Shown here: positions 7,948-16,008 of the stretch, piece by piece
How positions within the stretch are numbered: position 1 is the stretch's first letter
Layout of the letters: each line of letters starts with the position of its first letter
From: Elusimicrobiota bacterium
Lineage (GTDB): Bacteria; Elusimicrobiota; Elusimicrobia; F11
Assembly: GCA_022072025.1 (NCBI GenBank)
Contig: JAJVIP010000009.1
Coordinates: 124,001 to 188,000 of the forward strand
DNA: 64,000 bases
Reading direction: 5' to 3'
The notes under the pieces: generated by a model
Database searches by the model: none
What the model saw: only the letters and a program-made list of their open reading frames with translations
What the model was told of the DNA's origin: nothing
Position numbers and translations under genes: made by a program

Positions 7948-8931
7948 ATGGAAAACGGCATGAGCCCTAACTTTAAATTGTTAACACGGTGGACTGTCAT
8001 TGTGTTGTGCGCAATGACAGTCTTTTCTATTCCCGCCTCAGCGGCTTTTTTGGAATCACTTTGGGGCGCTCGTCCCGCCGCTTTGGCGGGGGCCTATACC
8101 GCCATTTCCGACGATGCCAATGCTCCCGCCTACAATCCCGCTGGAATTAGCCTCATTACCCAAAATGAAATCACTTTTATGTACGCTCGTCTTTTCGCGG
8201 GGGTGAACCTTTACTCTGGGGAAGACACATCCCGTCTTGGACTTGGATATTTCAGTTATGTTCCCACCATCAAAAACAAAGCCTATGGAAGTTATGCGTT
8301 CAGTTGGTCCAGTTTGGCCGCCACCAACCTTTATCGAGAAGACAGTTTCACTTTAACCGTTGCCGACTCTTATCAATTCGATTCTCTGGGCTCCGCTCCT
8401 ATTTTGTCCTATGGAGCCAATCTCAAACTCCTTCGCCGCGCGTTTTCGACCGATCAGAGAACTGATCAAGACCCCGTCTTCCAATCCGGCCGGGATTCCC
8501 AAGCTCTTACCGTCGACGCAGGCGTTATTTTTCGTCCTCATTGGCAGGTGCTTCCAGGCCTCAAGATGGGGCTTTCCGGACAAAACCTCACCGAACCCAA
8601 TATCGGCTTGGCGGACAGCGACCGCGTACCCATGCGTATTAGCGTGGGGTTGGCTTATCAGGATCGGGCGCTGCCGTTAATTAACCCTTCCGTTGAATTC
8701 AGCCGACGCGATGGTCGTACACTCATCACGGGAGCGTGGGAGGCTTGGCTCGCGCCTGAAACATTGGCGCTTCGCGTGGGGGCCAATGCCGATCAAGCGG
8801 GAGGAGGAATCGGATATCAATTTCGTCTCATGAATAAATTGGCGATGCGTTTTGACTACGCCATTTTATGGCCACTCAATATCGATGGGAGTTCGGGCAG
8901 CCACCGCGTGTCCATCTCTTCGGCATTCTAA
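7948..8931 (+). CDS. PorV/PorQ-like (UPF0164) outer-membrane barrel
   Basis: A 327-residue exported protein with a signal peptide (to about residue 33, P-A-S-A-A) and the family opening W-G-A-R-P-A-A-L-A-G-A-Y-T-A-I followed by D-D-A-N-A-P-x-Y-N-P-A-G. The remainder is alternating hydrophobic beta-strands ending in an aromatic-rich terminus (S-I-S-S-A-F), as expected of an outer-membrane barrel. PorV in Bacteroidota ferries cargo for type IX secretion; UPF0164 relatives elsewhere have no proven function. It heads a run of secreted-protein genes and is followed after 16 bases by AAGGAGGAAAGG. The start could instead be ATG at 7960. A second paralogue lies at 48.8 kb, also beside a protein with a FlgD-like C-terminal domain. 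Confidence 0.8.
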   Translation: MENGMSPNFKLLTRWTVIVLCAMTVFSIPASAAFLESLWGARPAALAGAYTAISDDANAPAYNPAGISLITQNEITFMYARLFAGVNLYSGEDTSRLGLGYFSYVPTIKNKAYGSYAFSWSSLAATNLYREDSFTLTVADSYQFDSLGSAPILSYGANLKLLRRAFSTDQRTDQDPVFQSGRDSQALTVDAGVIFRPHWQVLPGLKMGLSGQNLTEPNIGLADSDRVPMRISVGLAYQDRALPLINPSVEFSRRDGRTLITGAWEAWLAPETLALRVGANADQAGGGIGYQFRLMNKLAMRFDYAILWPLNIDGSSGSHRVSISSAF

Positions 8932-8995
8932 AGCAAGGAGGAAAGGTATGAAATTTAACAGAAGTAAAGAATTCACAAAAAATAAAGTCGATAGC

Positions 8996-9025
8996 AAGGT
9001 TGCGCGTGTATACACGAGCAACCTT
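8996..9025 (+). promoter_or_regulatory. Strong hairpin next to the ribosome-binding site of the small secreted protein
   Basis: AAGGTTGC (8996-9003) pairs with GCAACCTT (9018-9025), and between them CGTGTATACACG (9005-9016) is self-complementary, leaving one G/A mismatch. The resulting long hairpin ends one base before AAAGGAG (9027-9033), the ribosome-binding site for ATG 9041. It has no U tract, so control of translation or mRNA stability is more likely than termination. Confidence 0.6.
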
Positions 9026-9040
9026 CAAAGGAGCAGTAAG

Positions 9041-9838
9041 ATGAAAAACAAAATAAAAGCACTTGCGTTCTTCGCGGCCGCGATGGGCGTATGGTTGCCT
9101 TCACATGCATTCCAGTCGGTGGGTCGTTCGACCTTCACGGCTGGCTTGACAACGGGCGGCGTGAAAACAGCCACAGCCACCATTGTCGTCCGGGATGTGG
9201 TCAATCCTCTCACCACACCCAACCGTCCGATGATTACTTGGTCGGGCGTCAATCCTCCCAGCACAGGTTGGAAAATTGCTGATCAGCTCATGATCATCAA
9301 GTCCACCGTGACCGACGCTGGAGGCGGTGTTCAAATCTACACCCGCAACACCGAGTCCGATGCCTCACCTCGGTTCGTAGATCCGACACCATCGGACAGT
9401 TCGAATTCAGACTCCAACCCTGCTGGTTTACTCAGAGGAACCTCTGGTGATACTGGTACCGTTCTTCCTATGGCATGGAGTATCAAAGCCAACGTTCGTA
9501 CGATCGAAGGCGGAGATGTGAACACCGGTATTGGGGCTGCTGACCCAAACAATGGTCCTGCAACCGCCGTATTCAACAACAAATTCCAATGGCTCTACTT
9601 CAAGGATAAAGCGACACCAAATATCCCTGCGACCAACGCCACGGCATTTGTTGACGGCGAGCCGTTTGTCACCATGATCAAATCAGATGGTATTCACTTT
9701 GGTCAAGCCAATGGTGAATTCGCTCCGCATCCTGCGGGAGACAACACGTATGTCTACTTCCAGGCCAACTTCACTGGAGCTGTTGCTCAACAGGCGTATC
9801 AAACCACAACCATCACTGTGGAGACCTACATTCAATAA
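9041..9838 (+). CDS. Small secreted protein, pilin/adhesin-like, shared-module family
   Basis: A 265-residue exported protein of no family I recognise. Signal peptide 1-22 (K-N-K-I-K start, cleavage at S-H-A), then F-Q-S-V-G-R-S-T-F-T-A-G-L-T-T-G-G-V, a motif repeated almost exactly in the mature N-terminus of the protein at 10704. From about residue 65 to the end it aligns with the C-terminal ~170 residues of the 1306-residue protein at 12008, sharing R-F-V-D-P-T-P and D-S-N-P-A-G-L-L-R and a Y-x-Q-A-x-F ending. It lacks cysteines apart from chance ones and is rich in Thr/Asn/Gly, as in surface beta-proteins. AAGGAGGAAAGG also precedes an in-frame ATG at 8948, but that start would bury the signal peptide. 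A chaperone-like gene follows after a terminator. A secreted subunit or adhesin is the best guess. Confidence 0.75.
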   Translation: MKNKIKALAFFAAAMGVWLPSHAFQSVGRSTFTAGLTTGGVKTATATIVVRDVVNPLTTPNRPMITWSGVNPPSTGWKIADQLMIIKSTVTDAGGGVQIYTRNTESDASPRFVDPTPSDSSNSDSNPAGLLRGTSGDTGTVLPMAWSIKANVRTIEGGDVNTGIGAADPNNGPATAVFNNKFQWLYFKDKATPNIPATNATAFVDGEPFVTMIKSDGIHFGQANGEFAPHPAGDNTYVYFQANFTGAVAQQAYQTTTITVETYIQ

Positions 9839-9868
9839 GGGACTCACGTGAAAAATAAAAACATTGGC

Positions 9869-9916
9869 GAGAGGCCGGTGGAGCATTCTTGCTCCACTGG
9901 TCTCTCCCGAGTTTTT
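9869..9916 (+). terminator. Rho-independent terminator after the small secreted protein gene
   Basis: A 16-bp stem (9869-9884 with 9891-9906, two G-T pairs) and a 6-base loop, followed by CCGAGTTTTT. It sits between the small secreted protein and the chaperone-like gene and would make the first gene the most abundant transcript, as is usual for a major subunit followed by its assembly factors. Confidence 0.8.
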
Positions 9917-9933
9917 AGTTTGAGGAGTGGCTC

Positions 9934-10695
9934 ATGATAAAAAAGTTGTGGTTGATATCGGCAATGACATTGGGACTGACAAGCTCTCTCTGGGCTTTGT
10001 CTATGACTCCCAGCGTCCAGTCCTTTAATGTGAAACCCGGAGAAAGCGTCGGGGGGGAGGTTTCAGTCACGAACACTGATGGAGAAACGTTGCAGATTGT
10101 CCCTGTGACGAAAAATTGGTTCGTGTTGCCGGCCAATAAAGCCATCAAGGTCGAAGATTGGTTGAAGATGCATTCGAATTCTTTTGAATTGAAAGACGGA
10201 GAAACAAAAAAAATCAAATTTACAGTAAAGGCCCCCAAAAAGGCGCAAGGAGAATTGGTGGGCATGCTTTCGTTTAGAACCAAGTCAGATTCTCGAAGCA
10301 CGGTGGAGTTTATGTTGAGTGGCGCTGTTTATGCGGTGATTATCGGGACTGAAAAATTGTCGGGAGATATTCGGGCGATGATGGTGAACCCCTCCACAGA
10401 CAGTGTTCAAGCCGGCATTTTGGTGAGGAATACCGGGAATGTTCATTTGCGGCCTCATGGCATCATGCAAATAGCGAATGATAAGGATCAACTCGTCGCG
10501 AATGTGGAATTGGAACATGGACAGCCCACCTATCCGGGCAACGAACGGCCCTATATGGGGGTTGTCAAAGATTTGAGAATGAGCCCGGGGAAATATTGGG
10601 CCCAGATAGAATTGAAGGATTTTGATCGTGGCGTGATGATCGAAAAACGGCGTCAAAAGTTTGTTTTAACGGAAGAAAGGAAAGTGAAATTTTAG
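9934..10695 (+). CDS. Periplasmic chaperone-like Ig-fold protein
   Basis: A 253-residue exported protein (signal peptide to about residue 21, L-W-A). The first Ig-like domain (about 22-115) has P-G-E-S-V-G-G-E-V-S-V-T-N-T and a late F-x-L-K-D-G-E-T-K-K-I-K-F-T-V-K-A-P strand, the pattern of PapD/DUF916-type chaperone N-domains, including a G-x-L-V-G-M-L-S-F edge. A second beta domain follows (about 130-235). Pili chaperones donate a strand to secreted subunits. Here the neighbour upstream is a small secreted, probably beta-rich protein and the neighbours downstream carry its modules, so a chaperone for this family is a sensible inference. No usher gene is seen in the window. AGGAG lies ahead of the ATG (9924 region). 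Confidence 0.6.
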   Translation: MIKKLWLISAMTLGLTSSLWALSMTPSVQSFNVKPGESVGGEVSVTNTDGETLQIVPVTKNWFVLPANKAIKVEDWLKMHSNSFELKDGETKKIKFTVKAPKKAQGELVGMLSFRTKSDSRSTVEFMLSGAVYAVIIGTEKLSGDIRAMMVNPSTDSVQAGILVRNTGNVHLRPHGIMQIANDKDQLVANVELEHGQPTYPGNERPYMGVVKDLRMSPGKYWAQIELKDFDRGVMIEKRRQKFVLTEERKVKF

Positions 10696-10703
10696 AGATT
10701 GAC

Positions 10704-12008
10704 ATGAATAAAATGAGGCGAATTCATCATGTTCTTGTGAGGCTCTTCATGACCAGTTTGGTCGTGTTGGGCGGGTCCTTGAACACGTTCGCTTTTCAAT
10801 CTCGGGGTAAACAATCCTTTGCGGCGGGTTTGGTCACAGGGGGAGTCTCGCAAGGCAATATTCAAATTCGGCATACCCCCCTTATTCAGGTATCTGACGT
10901 TTCTAAACAGATTCTTATTATCGGGGAATCAGGAGAGGATTTCCCACCCACTCCCCCCGCTTACGAAGATCGATTAAAAACCGATTCTGATTTTGGCTCT
11001 CTCTCCGACCGACAGATTCGTGTTCATGTGTTGTATCGGTTCGTTTCAACTTTGGATCCCAGCGGGACTAACGGAGTTCCGCTCATATCATCTTTGCCCA
11101 TTGAAGGAAAGGATCCCATTTCCTTTGCCTTTGACATTGATCAGAGCGATATCAATGGCGGCTTTTTACAGTACCGCATTGTTGCCGAGCGGCTTCAGTT
11201 GACGGGTGGAAATTTGGTGGTGGTCGGTAATATCACGTTCCCTCCCACTTCAGCGAATGATCCCGAACCGTTCGTTACAGTGGGTGTTCAAGCTAATGCG
11301 AGCCAAGTATTCGGAACCTCAGGCGGACGGTTTGTCCTTCCCGACGGTAATCCAGAGGACGGAGAAACCACGCTTGATATTCCTTCGGGCCTCTTCAGCG
11401 GGCCCACCACAGTGACATTGGATGAAATCCCTCCAACGAGTCCATTGGTTCCCCAAGGACTCACCGATCCTATTCGTGTGTATCGTTTGGAATCAGAGGC
11501 TCCAATTGAGGGAGCCATGAAACTCTCGCTTTTGTATCCCGATTTCCTTTATCCGTTGGGCCAAGATGGGATCGTGGATGGAACCAATATACCTGAACGG
11601 AACTTGGCCGTGGTGTGGTGGGATGGATTTGTTTGGCGTCGTTTGGGGGGAACTGTCAATACTTTGGCGAACAGCATCTCTGTTCGTGTCAGTTTCTTTA
11701 GGATGATGGCCATTGTGGCGGCGTCGCCGCTTTCAGTTGAGGATCGGAGACCGCTTGAGAAAATTATCACTCCCAATGGGGATGGCATCAACGACAATGT
11801 TTTCTTCTCCTTCGGAGACCTCGCTTCAAACGTTAAAGTTGAAATTTTTGATATCACCAACCACTTGGTCAAAACAATTTACAGCGCCAATAGTCTTCAA
11901 TGGGACGGCCGAGATGACAGCGGGAAAACTGTCGAAAGCGGCGTCTACATATATCAATATGAAGTGGATGGAAAAACAGTGAGCGGCGTGATCGGAGTGG
12001 CGAAATAA
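10704..12008 (+). CDS. Secreted protein with FlgD-like C-terminal Ig domain
   Basis: A 434-residue exported protein. Signal peptide to about residue 30 (T-F-A), then F-Q-S-R-G-K-Q-S-F-A-A-G-L-V-T-G-G-V, matching the mature start of the protein at 9041. The middle is beta-rich, with P-S-G-L-F-S-G-P-T-T-V-T-L and later a short domain resembling ZU5-like autoproteolytic or beta folds. The last ~85 residues (I-T-P-N-G-D-G-I-N-D, V-E-I-F-D, W-D-G-R-D-D-S-G-K, V-E-S-G-V-Y-I-Y) are a FlgD-like/gliding-motility-type C-terminal domain, used elsewhere as an export or anchoring tail. Its stop TAA overlaps by one base the ATG of the giant protein, so the two are coupled. Function is unknown; a surface structural or carrier protein is likely. 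Confidence 0.72.
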   Translation: MNKMRRIHHVLVRLFMTSLVVLGGSLNTFAFQSRGKQSFAAGLVTGGVSQGNIQIRHTPLIQVSDVSKQILIIGESGEDFPPTPPAYEDRLKTDSDFGSLSDRQIRVHVLYRFVSTLDPSGTNGVPLISSLPIEGKDPISFAFDIDQSDINGGFLQYRIVAERLQLTGGNLVVVGNITFPPTSANDPEPFVTVGVQANASQVFGTSGGRFVLPDGNPEDGETTLDIPSGLFSGPTTVTLDEIPPTSPLVPQGLTDPIRVYRLESEAPIEGAMKLSLLYPDFLYPLGQDGIVDGTNIPERNLAVVWWDGFVWRRLGGTVNTLANSISVRVSFFRMMAIVAASPLSVEDRRPLEKIITPNGDGINDNVFFSFGDLASNVKVEIFDITNHLVKTIYSANSLQWDGRDDSGKTVESGVYIYQYEVDGKTVSGVIGVAK

Positions 12009-15000
12009 TGAGGAAATTTAAACTTTTATTACTTCCTTTGATGATGGGTCTTTTCACGTCCATAATCCATGCGGAGGCAACCAAAGAATTCACAAACGAT
12101 TTCGGTCTTTATAGCGGCGATCCCAAAGGAACAATTCGTATGGATTTAAAAAGTTGGGGATTTAGCGTCAATACCTTTGACGGAGAATACACCGGGTTAG
12201 CCGATGCGCCAGAGGGGAAAAAAGTCGTCAGAATGGTTTTGAACTCACAGTGGGGGGGATGGGGAGTAGCCAATGTGGATACCAACAATCCAAGCATAGT
12301 TATCTCCAGAGATTTTTCTGATTATCGAAATGCCAATGGTAGCCTGCGATTCCTTTTGAAAAGCGATAAGACTTTATGGGTTGAAATTGAACACACCGCT
12401 CAACAAGTGGTGGGTCGTGTGCCCGTTGGTAGCACGGGAAATCAATGGCAGGAAATCGTAATACCCTTGAGCTCTTTTTCCGGAGTTGATTGGACGAGGA
12501 TCCGATTTCCATTTATCATTCGCGTTCCCGATCCACCGAATGGAAATTCAAGTACCTGGCATGTTGATCATATCCGCTGGACCAAACCTGTTTCTACCAT
12601 TGAGTTACGACCGGTGGGGACATCCGGTGCGACAGGGCAGCATCGGCAATTCACGGCGGTGGGGCGAACGGCTGGTTTGGAAGAAGTCATCATTTACCCC
12701 ACTTGGAGTGTGACGGGCAGCGGGAATACCATGAATCCCTCGACGCGTTCCCGTTACTCGATTTTGACGGCAGGCACAGCCAATGGAACCGTCACCGCGA
12801 GCGATGGGGTGAGTGGCACGGCCTCCTTTACGCGGTTGACCACGCCCGCTCCCACAGAATTTGGACTGATGAGCGAAACCATCAGCGGCGCTCAACTTGA
12901 TGTTGATTCCTATCTTGGCTTGAGCACAAGCGGAGGGGGGCCGGTCAACATCACTGGACCCACGGCTGTCACCAACGACGTCCGGGAAGGGACGGTGGCG
13001 CATGCGATCACGGTGCAAAGCAATCCGGGGGGATATGCTGGTTTTTATATTCAATGGGGAGTGAATGGGACTCCTGACACGGTGGTTCGGGATATGTCCT
13101 CCTATTATGATGGTTCTATCCGTTTTTGGCTCAAAGCCCCCTCTCAATTGTCAGGGATTCTCAAAGTGGGGTTTCGATCCGGCAATGTCTCGCCTGGGAC
13201 TGAATATTCCAGCGTGGTCTTAAATGGAACCAACGCCGTTTTCAACAATAATTGGAATCCTGTGGTGATCCCACTCGCCCAATTCGCCAAGGCCGCGCCC
13301 TGGGCGGATCTCTCACGGGTCAAGGTATTTTTCTCCATGTACGTGGTAGGCAACACCAGTGGACCCAGAACCTTTTATATTGACAATCTCCGTTGGAGCA
13401 CCAATATTCCTGGGCCCTTGGCCACAATTAGCGTGACTCCCAACCCCATCAGCGTTCCGTTGAATGGCAAACGGCAATTTGTGGCTCAGGGCTTTGATGC
13501 GGCGGGGGTGGGCGTGGACATTTTTCCCACCTGGTCCGTTCCTCTCAGCGTGGGAACGGTTTCGCCAGTGCAAGGGTCGAGAACACTTCTCACCGCGGGC
13601 AATTCGGCGGCGGTGGGAAATATAACGGCCACCCAAGGTATTTCCGGAAGCGCCAATGTAACGGTCGCGAACATCACCTGGACTCAATCTTATAATGTGT
13701 ATTCCGACAATGGATCGGGTGGTTCTGTGGGGGTTTACAAGGGCGTTCATGCCGGAACCAACATGACTTTGAGTGAACAACCAGGCGGAGTTGTGGGAGA
13801 CCCAGCCACCTTCCGCCGTTCTCTTTATACCTTGGTGAACAACCCCGGCGTTCAGGACGCGGCCGCCATATGGTTCACCAATACCGATGGTAATAATGGT
13901 TCGCGTTTCATGCGCTATTTTGAAAATGGTTATCTTTCTTTTTGGGTTCGAACTTCCAAGGATTTACAAGTGGCCATTCGTTCGGCCAATATTCCAGCCG
14001 GGACTGAGCAGTCCAAATTTCGCCTGAGCGAATTGGGTATTCCGACCGATAACACGTGGCAGTACGTGGTGATCGCTCTGTCGGATTTCAAGGCGCGGCA
14101 GCCAAATTTGGATTTTGATCAGATTCAAACCTATTTCGCGATTGGCGCCGTGTCGGCCCATATTGGGGAAGTCACGAATCAAGTGTTCGATGTGGACGAT
14201 GTCAAATGGCTGACGAACAACCCGGGCGCGGTGGATGAAACGAAGATTTACGCGGGTCTCAAAGAAAAACAAGTGGCCAATGGACTGGTTCGAAGTTACA
14301 ACGGACTTGATAATGCTGTGACCTATGACCAGGCTCTCGTGGCCATGAATTACACTTATCGGAAAGACACCGCGCTCGCCAAAAAAATATTCGATGTCTA
14401 TAAATATATCCATGATAATTACCAAAACCCCAACGGACCCTTCAGCGGGTTTCATGATGATTATCAAGTCAATTCTGCCGTAGGTTCTTACAGTATTCTT
14501 AATAACAATCGCACGGCTGGCCCCAATGCTTGGATGTTATTGGCCTTAATTCATTACCGCCACGCGACCAACCTTCCCACCTATGACACCGTGATTGACA
14601 ATTTGGCGGCATGGTTGTTGGGTCTTCAAGCGGCGGATGGATCGATTCGATTTGGCCGCTTCAACGCGAATCTTCTAACCTATAAATCAACGGAGCAAAA
14701 TTTCGATTGTTACGCCGGTTTCAAGGCCTATGCCCAATTTCGTGGGAACAACGCCTACAATCTGGCGGCTGACAATATTCTCTCCTGGCTCAACAGTCAG
14801 ATGTACATCCCCAGTCAGCAGCGCTTCAAAGTAGGAATTCTGGCTGATGGCGTGACCCACAATTGGGACCGCGCGCTGGACGCTTATTCATGGGCGCCCC
14901 TGGCGCTTTCATCCTTCACCAATGTTTTGGCCACTGCTGACACAGATTTCAAAAACACCAAAACAGTCGACTTAACAGGAATCTCGGTTACCGGTTTCGA

Positions 15001-15928
15001 TTTTTCTGGACCTGTGATGAACTCAGTCGCGCCGGGAGCTGTGGCCGATAAAGATGCCGTTTGGTTGGAGGGGACCGCCCATATGGCGTTGGCCCATTAT
15101 TATGCGGAAGACACAGTGAAAGGTGATTTTTATATGCAGGAGTTGGATAAGGCAATTGTTACCACCTCGAACAATGGACAGGGAATGGCCTATGCCACCA
15201 ATGGCGGGACGGCCTATGGGTTTAACATGGACTCTTTAAATCCGGCGGCCAGTTCTTCCGCTTGGTATTTGTTCGCCAAGCGGCGTTTTAATCCGTTTCA
15301 ACCTTTTCCATTGGGCTCAATTGAATTGGTGAATGTTGGAACTCAGGTGAGAAAAAGTTCAATGACATGGACGGTTAATGTGCCGGCGAGGTGGGTCCGA
15401 GCGGACCAAGCGCTGAAACTCAAGGCGCAGGGAATTACCAGCGATGCGTGGGGAGTTCAGATTTTCACGGACAATACCCATCCCTCTTTGAATCCCCGGT
15501 TTGTGGACCCCACTCCGGGCGACAATTCAAATGGGGATTCAAACCCCGCAGGTCTTTTGCGAGAAGTTCAAGGACAATCGACCACCCCTTACAGACTCAA
15601 CATGGCTTGGAGCATCACAGACAAAGGCGATTTGGCCAGCGCTCCAGGGGCGGAAAATCCCAACGCGGGGACTCCCACATCGTATCAATGGCATTTCTTG
15701 AAAGACCGACAGACCCCCGCTATTCCAAGCTTGAACATTACGGCTTTTGCAGATGGTCAAGATGAAATCACTCTTAAAAAAACATCGGGATCTCATTTAT
15801 TTCAAGGGCCGGCCAATTATTTCCCGACGAGCGGCCCTGACTATGTGTACATGCAGGCCGACTTTATAACCGCCCCCGCGCAGACCAAGTTCTCCACGCA
15901 AGTGATCCTTGAATTTTTCTTCCAGTAA
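12008..15928 (+). CDS. Giant modular secreted protein: three CBM-like domains, alpha/alpha toroid, shared C-terminal module
   Basis: A 1306-residue exported protein (signal peptide to about residue 22). Three beta-sandwich repeats resembling carbohydrate-binding modules lie at about 25-195, 284-465 and 561-735; each ends with a similar F-x-I/V-D-x-x-R/K-W strand. Two Ig/BIG2-like linkers (about 197-283, 472-555) separate them, each with G-x-x-x-Q-F-x-A-x-G and P-T-W-S-V. Residues about 744-1100 look like an alpha/alpha toroid of the six-hairpin glycosidase type (T-Y-D-Q-A-L-V-A-M, W-M-L-L-A-L, D-A-V-W-L-E-G-T-A). The tail (1103-1306) is homologous to the whole mature protein at 9041. A polysaccharide-degrading or -binding surface enzyme is likely; catalytic residues cannot be assigned by eye. 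Confidence 0.75.
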   Translation: MRKFKLLLLPLMMGLFTSIIHAEATKEFTNDFGLYSGDPKGTIRMDLKSWGFSVNTFDGEYTGLADAPEGKKVVRMVLNSQWGGWGVANVDTNNPSIVISRDFSDYRNANGSLRFLLKSDKTLWVEIEHTAQQVVGRVPVGSTGNQWQEIVIPLSSFSGVDWTRIRFPFIIRVPDPPNGNSSTWHVDHIRWTKPVSTIELRPVGTSGATGQHRQFTAVGRTAGLEEVIIYPTWSVTGSGNTMNPSTRSRYSILTAGTANGTVTASDGVSGTASFTRLTTPAPTEFGLMSETISGAQLDVDSYLGLSTSGGGPVNITGPTAVTNDVREGTVAHAITVQSNPGGYAGFYIQWGVNGTPDTVVRDMSSYYDGSIRFWLKAPSQLSGILKVGFRSGNVSPGTEYSSVVLNGTNAVFNNNWNPVVIPLAQFAKAAPWADLSRVKVFFSMYVVGNTSGPRTFYIDNLRWSTNIPGPLATISVTPNPISVPLNGKRQFVAQGFDAAGVGVDIFPTWSVPLSVGTVSPVQGSRTLLTAGNSAAVGNITATQGISGSANVTVANITWTQSYNVYSDNGSGGSVGVYKGVHAGTNMTLSEQPGGVVGDPATFRRSLYTLVNNPGVQDAAAIWFTNTDGNNGSRFMRYFENGYLSFWVRTSKDLQVAIRSANIPAGTEQSKFRLSELGIPTDNTWQYVVIALSDFKARQPNLDFDQIQTYFAIGAVSAHIGEVTNQVFDVDDVKWLTNNPGAVDETKIYAGLKEKQVANGLVRSYNGLDNAVTYDQALVAMNYTYRKDTALAKKIFDVYKYIHDNYQNPNGPFSGFHDDYQVNSAVGSYSILNNNRTAGPNAWMLLALIHYRHATNLPTYDTVIDNLAAWLLGLQAADGSIRFGRFNANLLTYKSTEQNFDCYAGFKAYAQFRGNNAYNLAADNILSWLNSQMYIPSQQRFKVGILADGVTHNWDRALDAYSWAPLALSSFTNVLATADTDFKNTKTVDLTGISVTGFDFSGPVMNSVAPGAVADKDAVWLEGTAHMALAHYYAEDTVKGDFYMQELDKAIVTTSNNGQGMAYATNGGTAYGFNMDSLNPAASSSAWYLFAKRRFNPFQPFPLGSIELVNVGTQVRKSSMTWTVNVPARWVRADQALKLKAQGITSDAWGVQIFTDNTHPSLNPRFVDPTPGDNSNGDSNPAGLLREVQGQSTTPYRLNMAWSITDKGDLASAPGAENPNAGTPTSYQWHFLKDRQTPAIPSLNITAFADGQDEITLKKTSGSHLFQGPANYFPTSGPDYVYMQADFITAPAQTKFSTQVILEFFFQ

Positions 15929-16008
15929 AGCTTCATCGGGCATTACATGAATTTGTCACACACTTTTTTCTTGAGTGCAATGTTTGTTGATTCCCCACTG
16001 CAGTATAA

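Noticed and set aside
8852-9040. Upstream extension of the small secreted protein to 8852 or 8948
   Set aside because: 8852 lies inside the PorV-like gene, and 8948 would place the signal peptide 31 residues from the N-terminus. 8948 is kept only as a regulatory possibility.
13313-13780. Minus-strand open frame inside the giant secreted protein gene
   Set aside because: A shadow of a GC-rich, biased plus-strand gene; no family match or ribosome-binding site.
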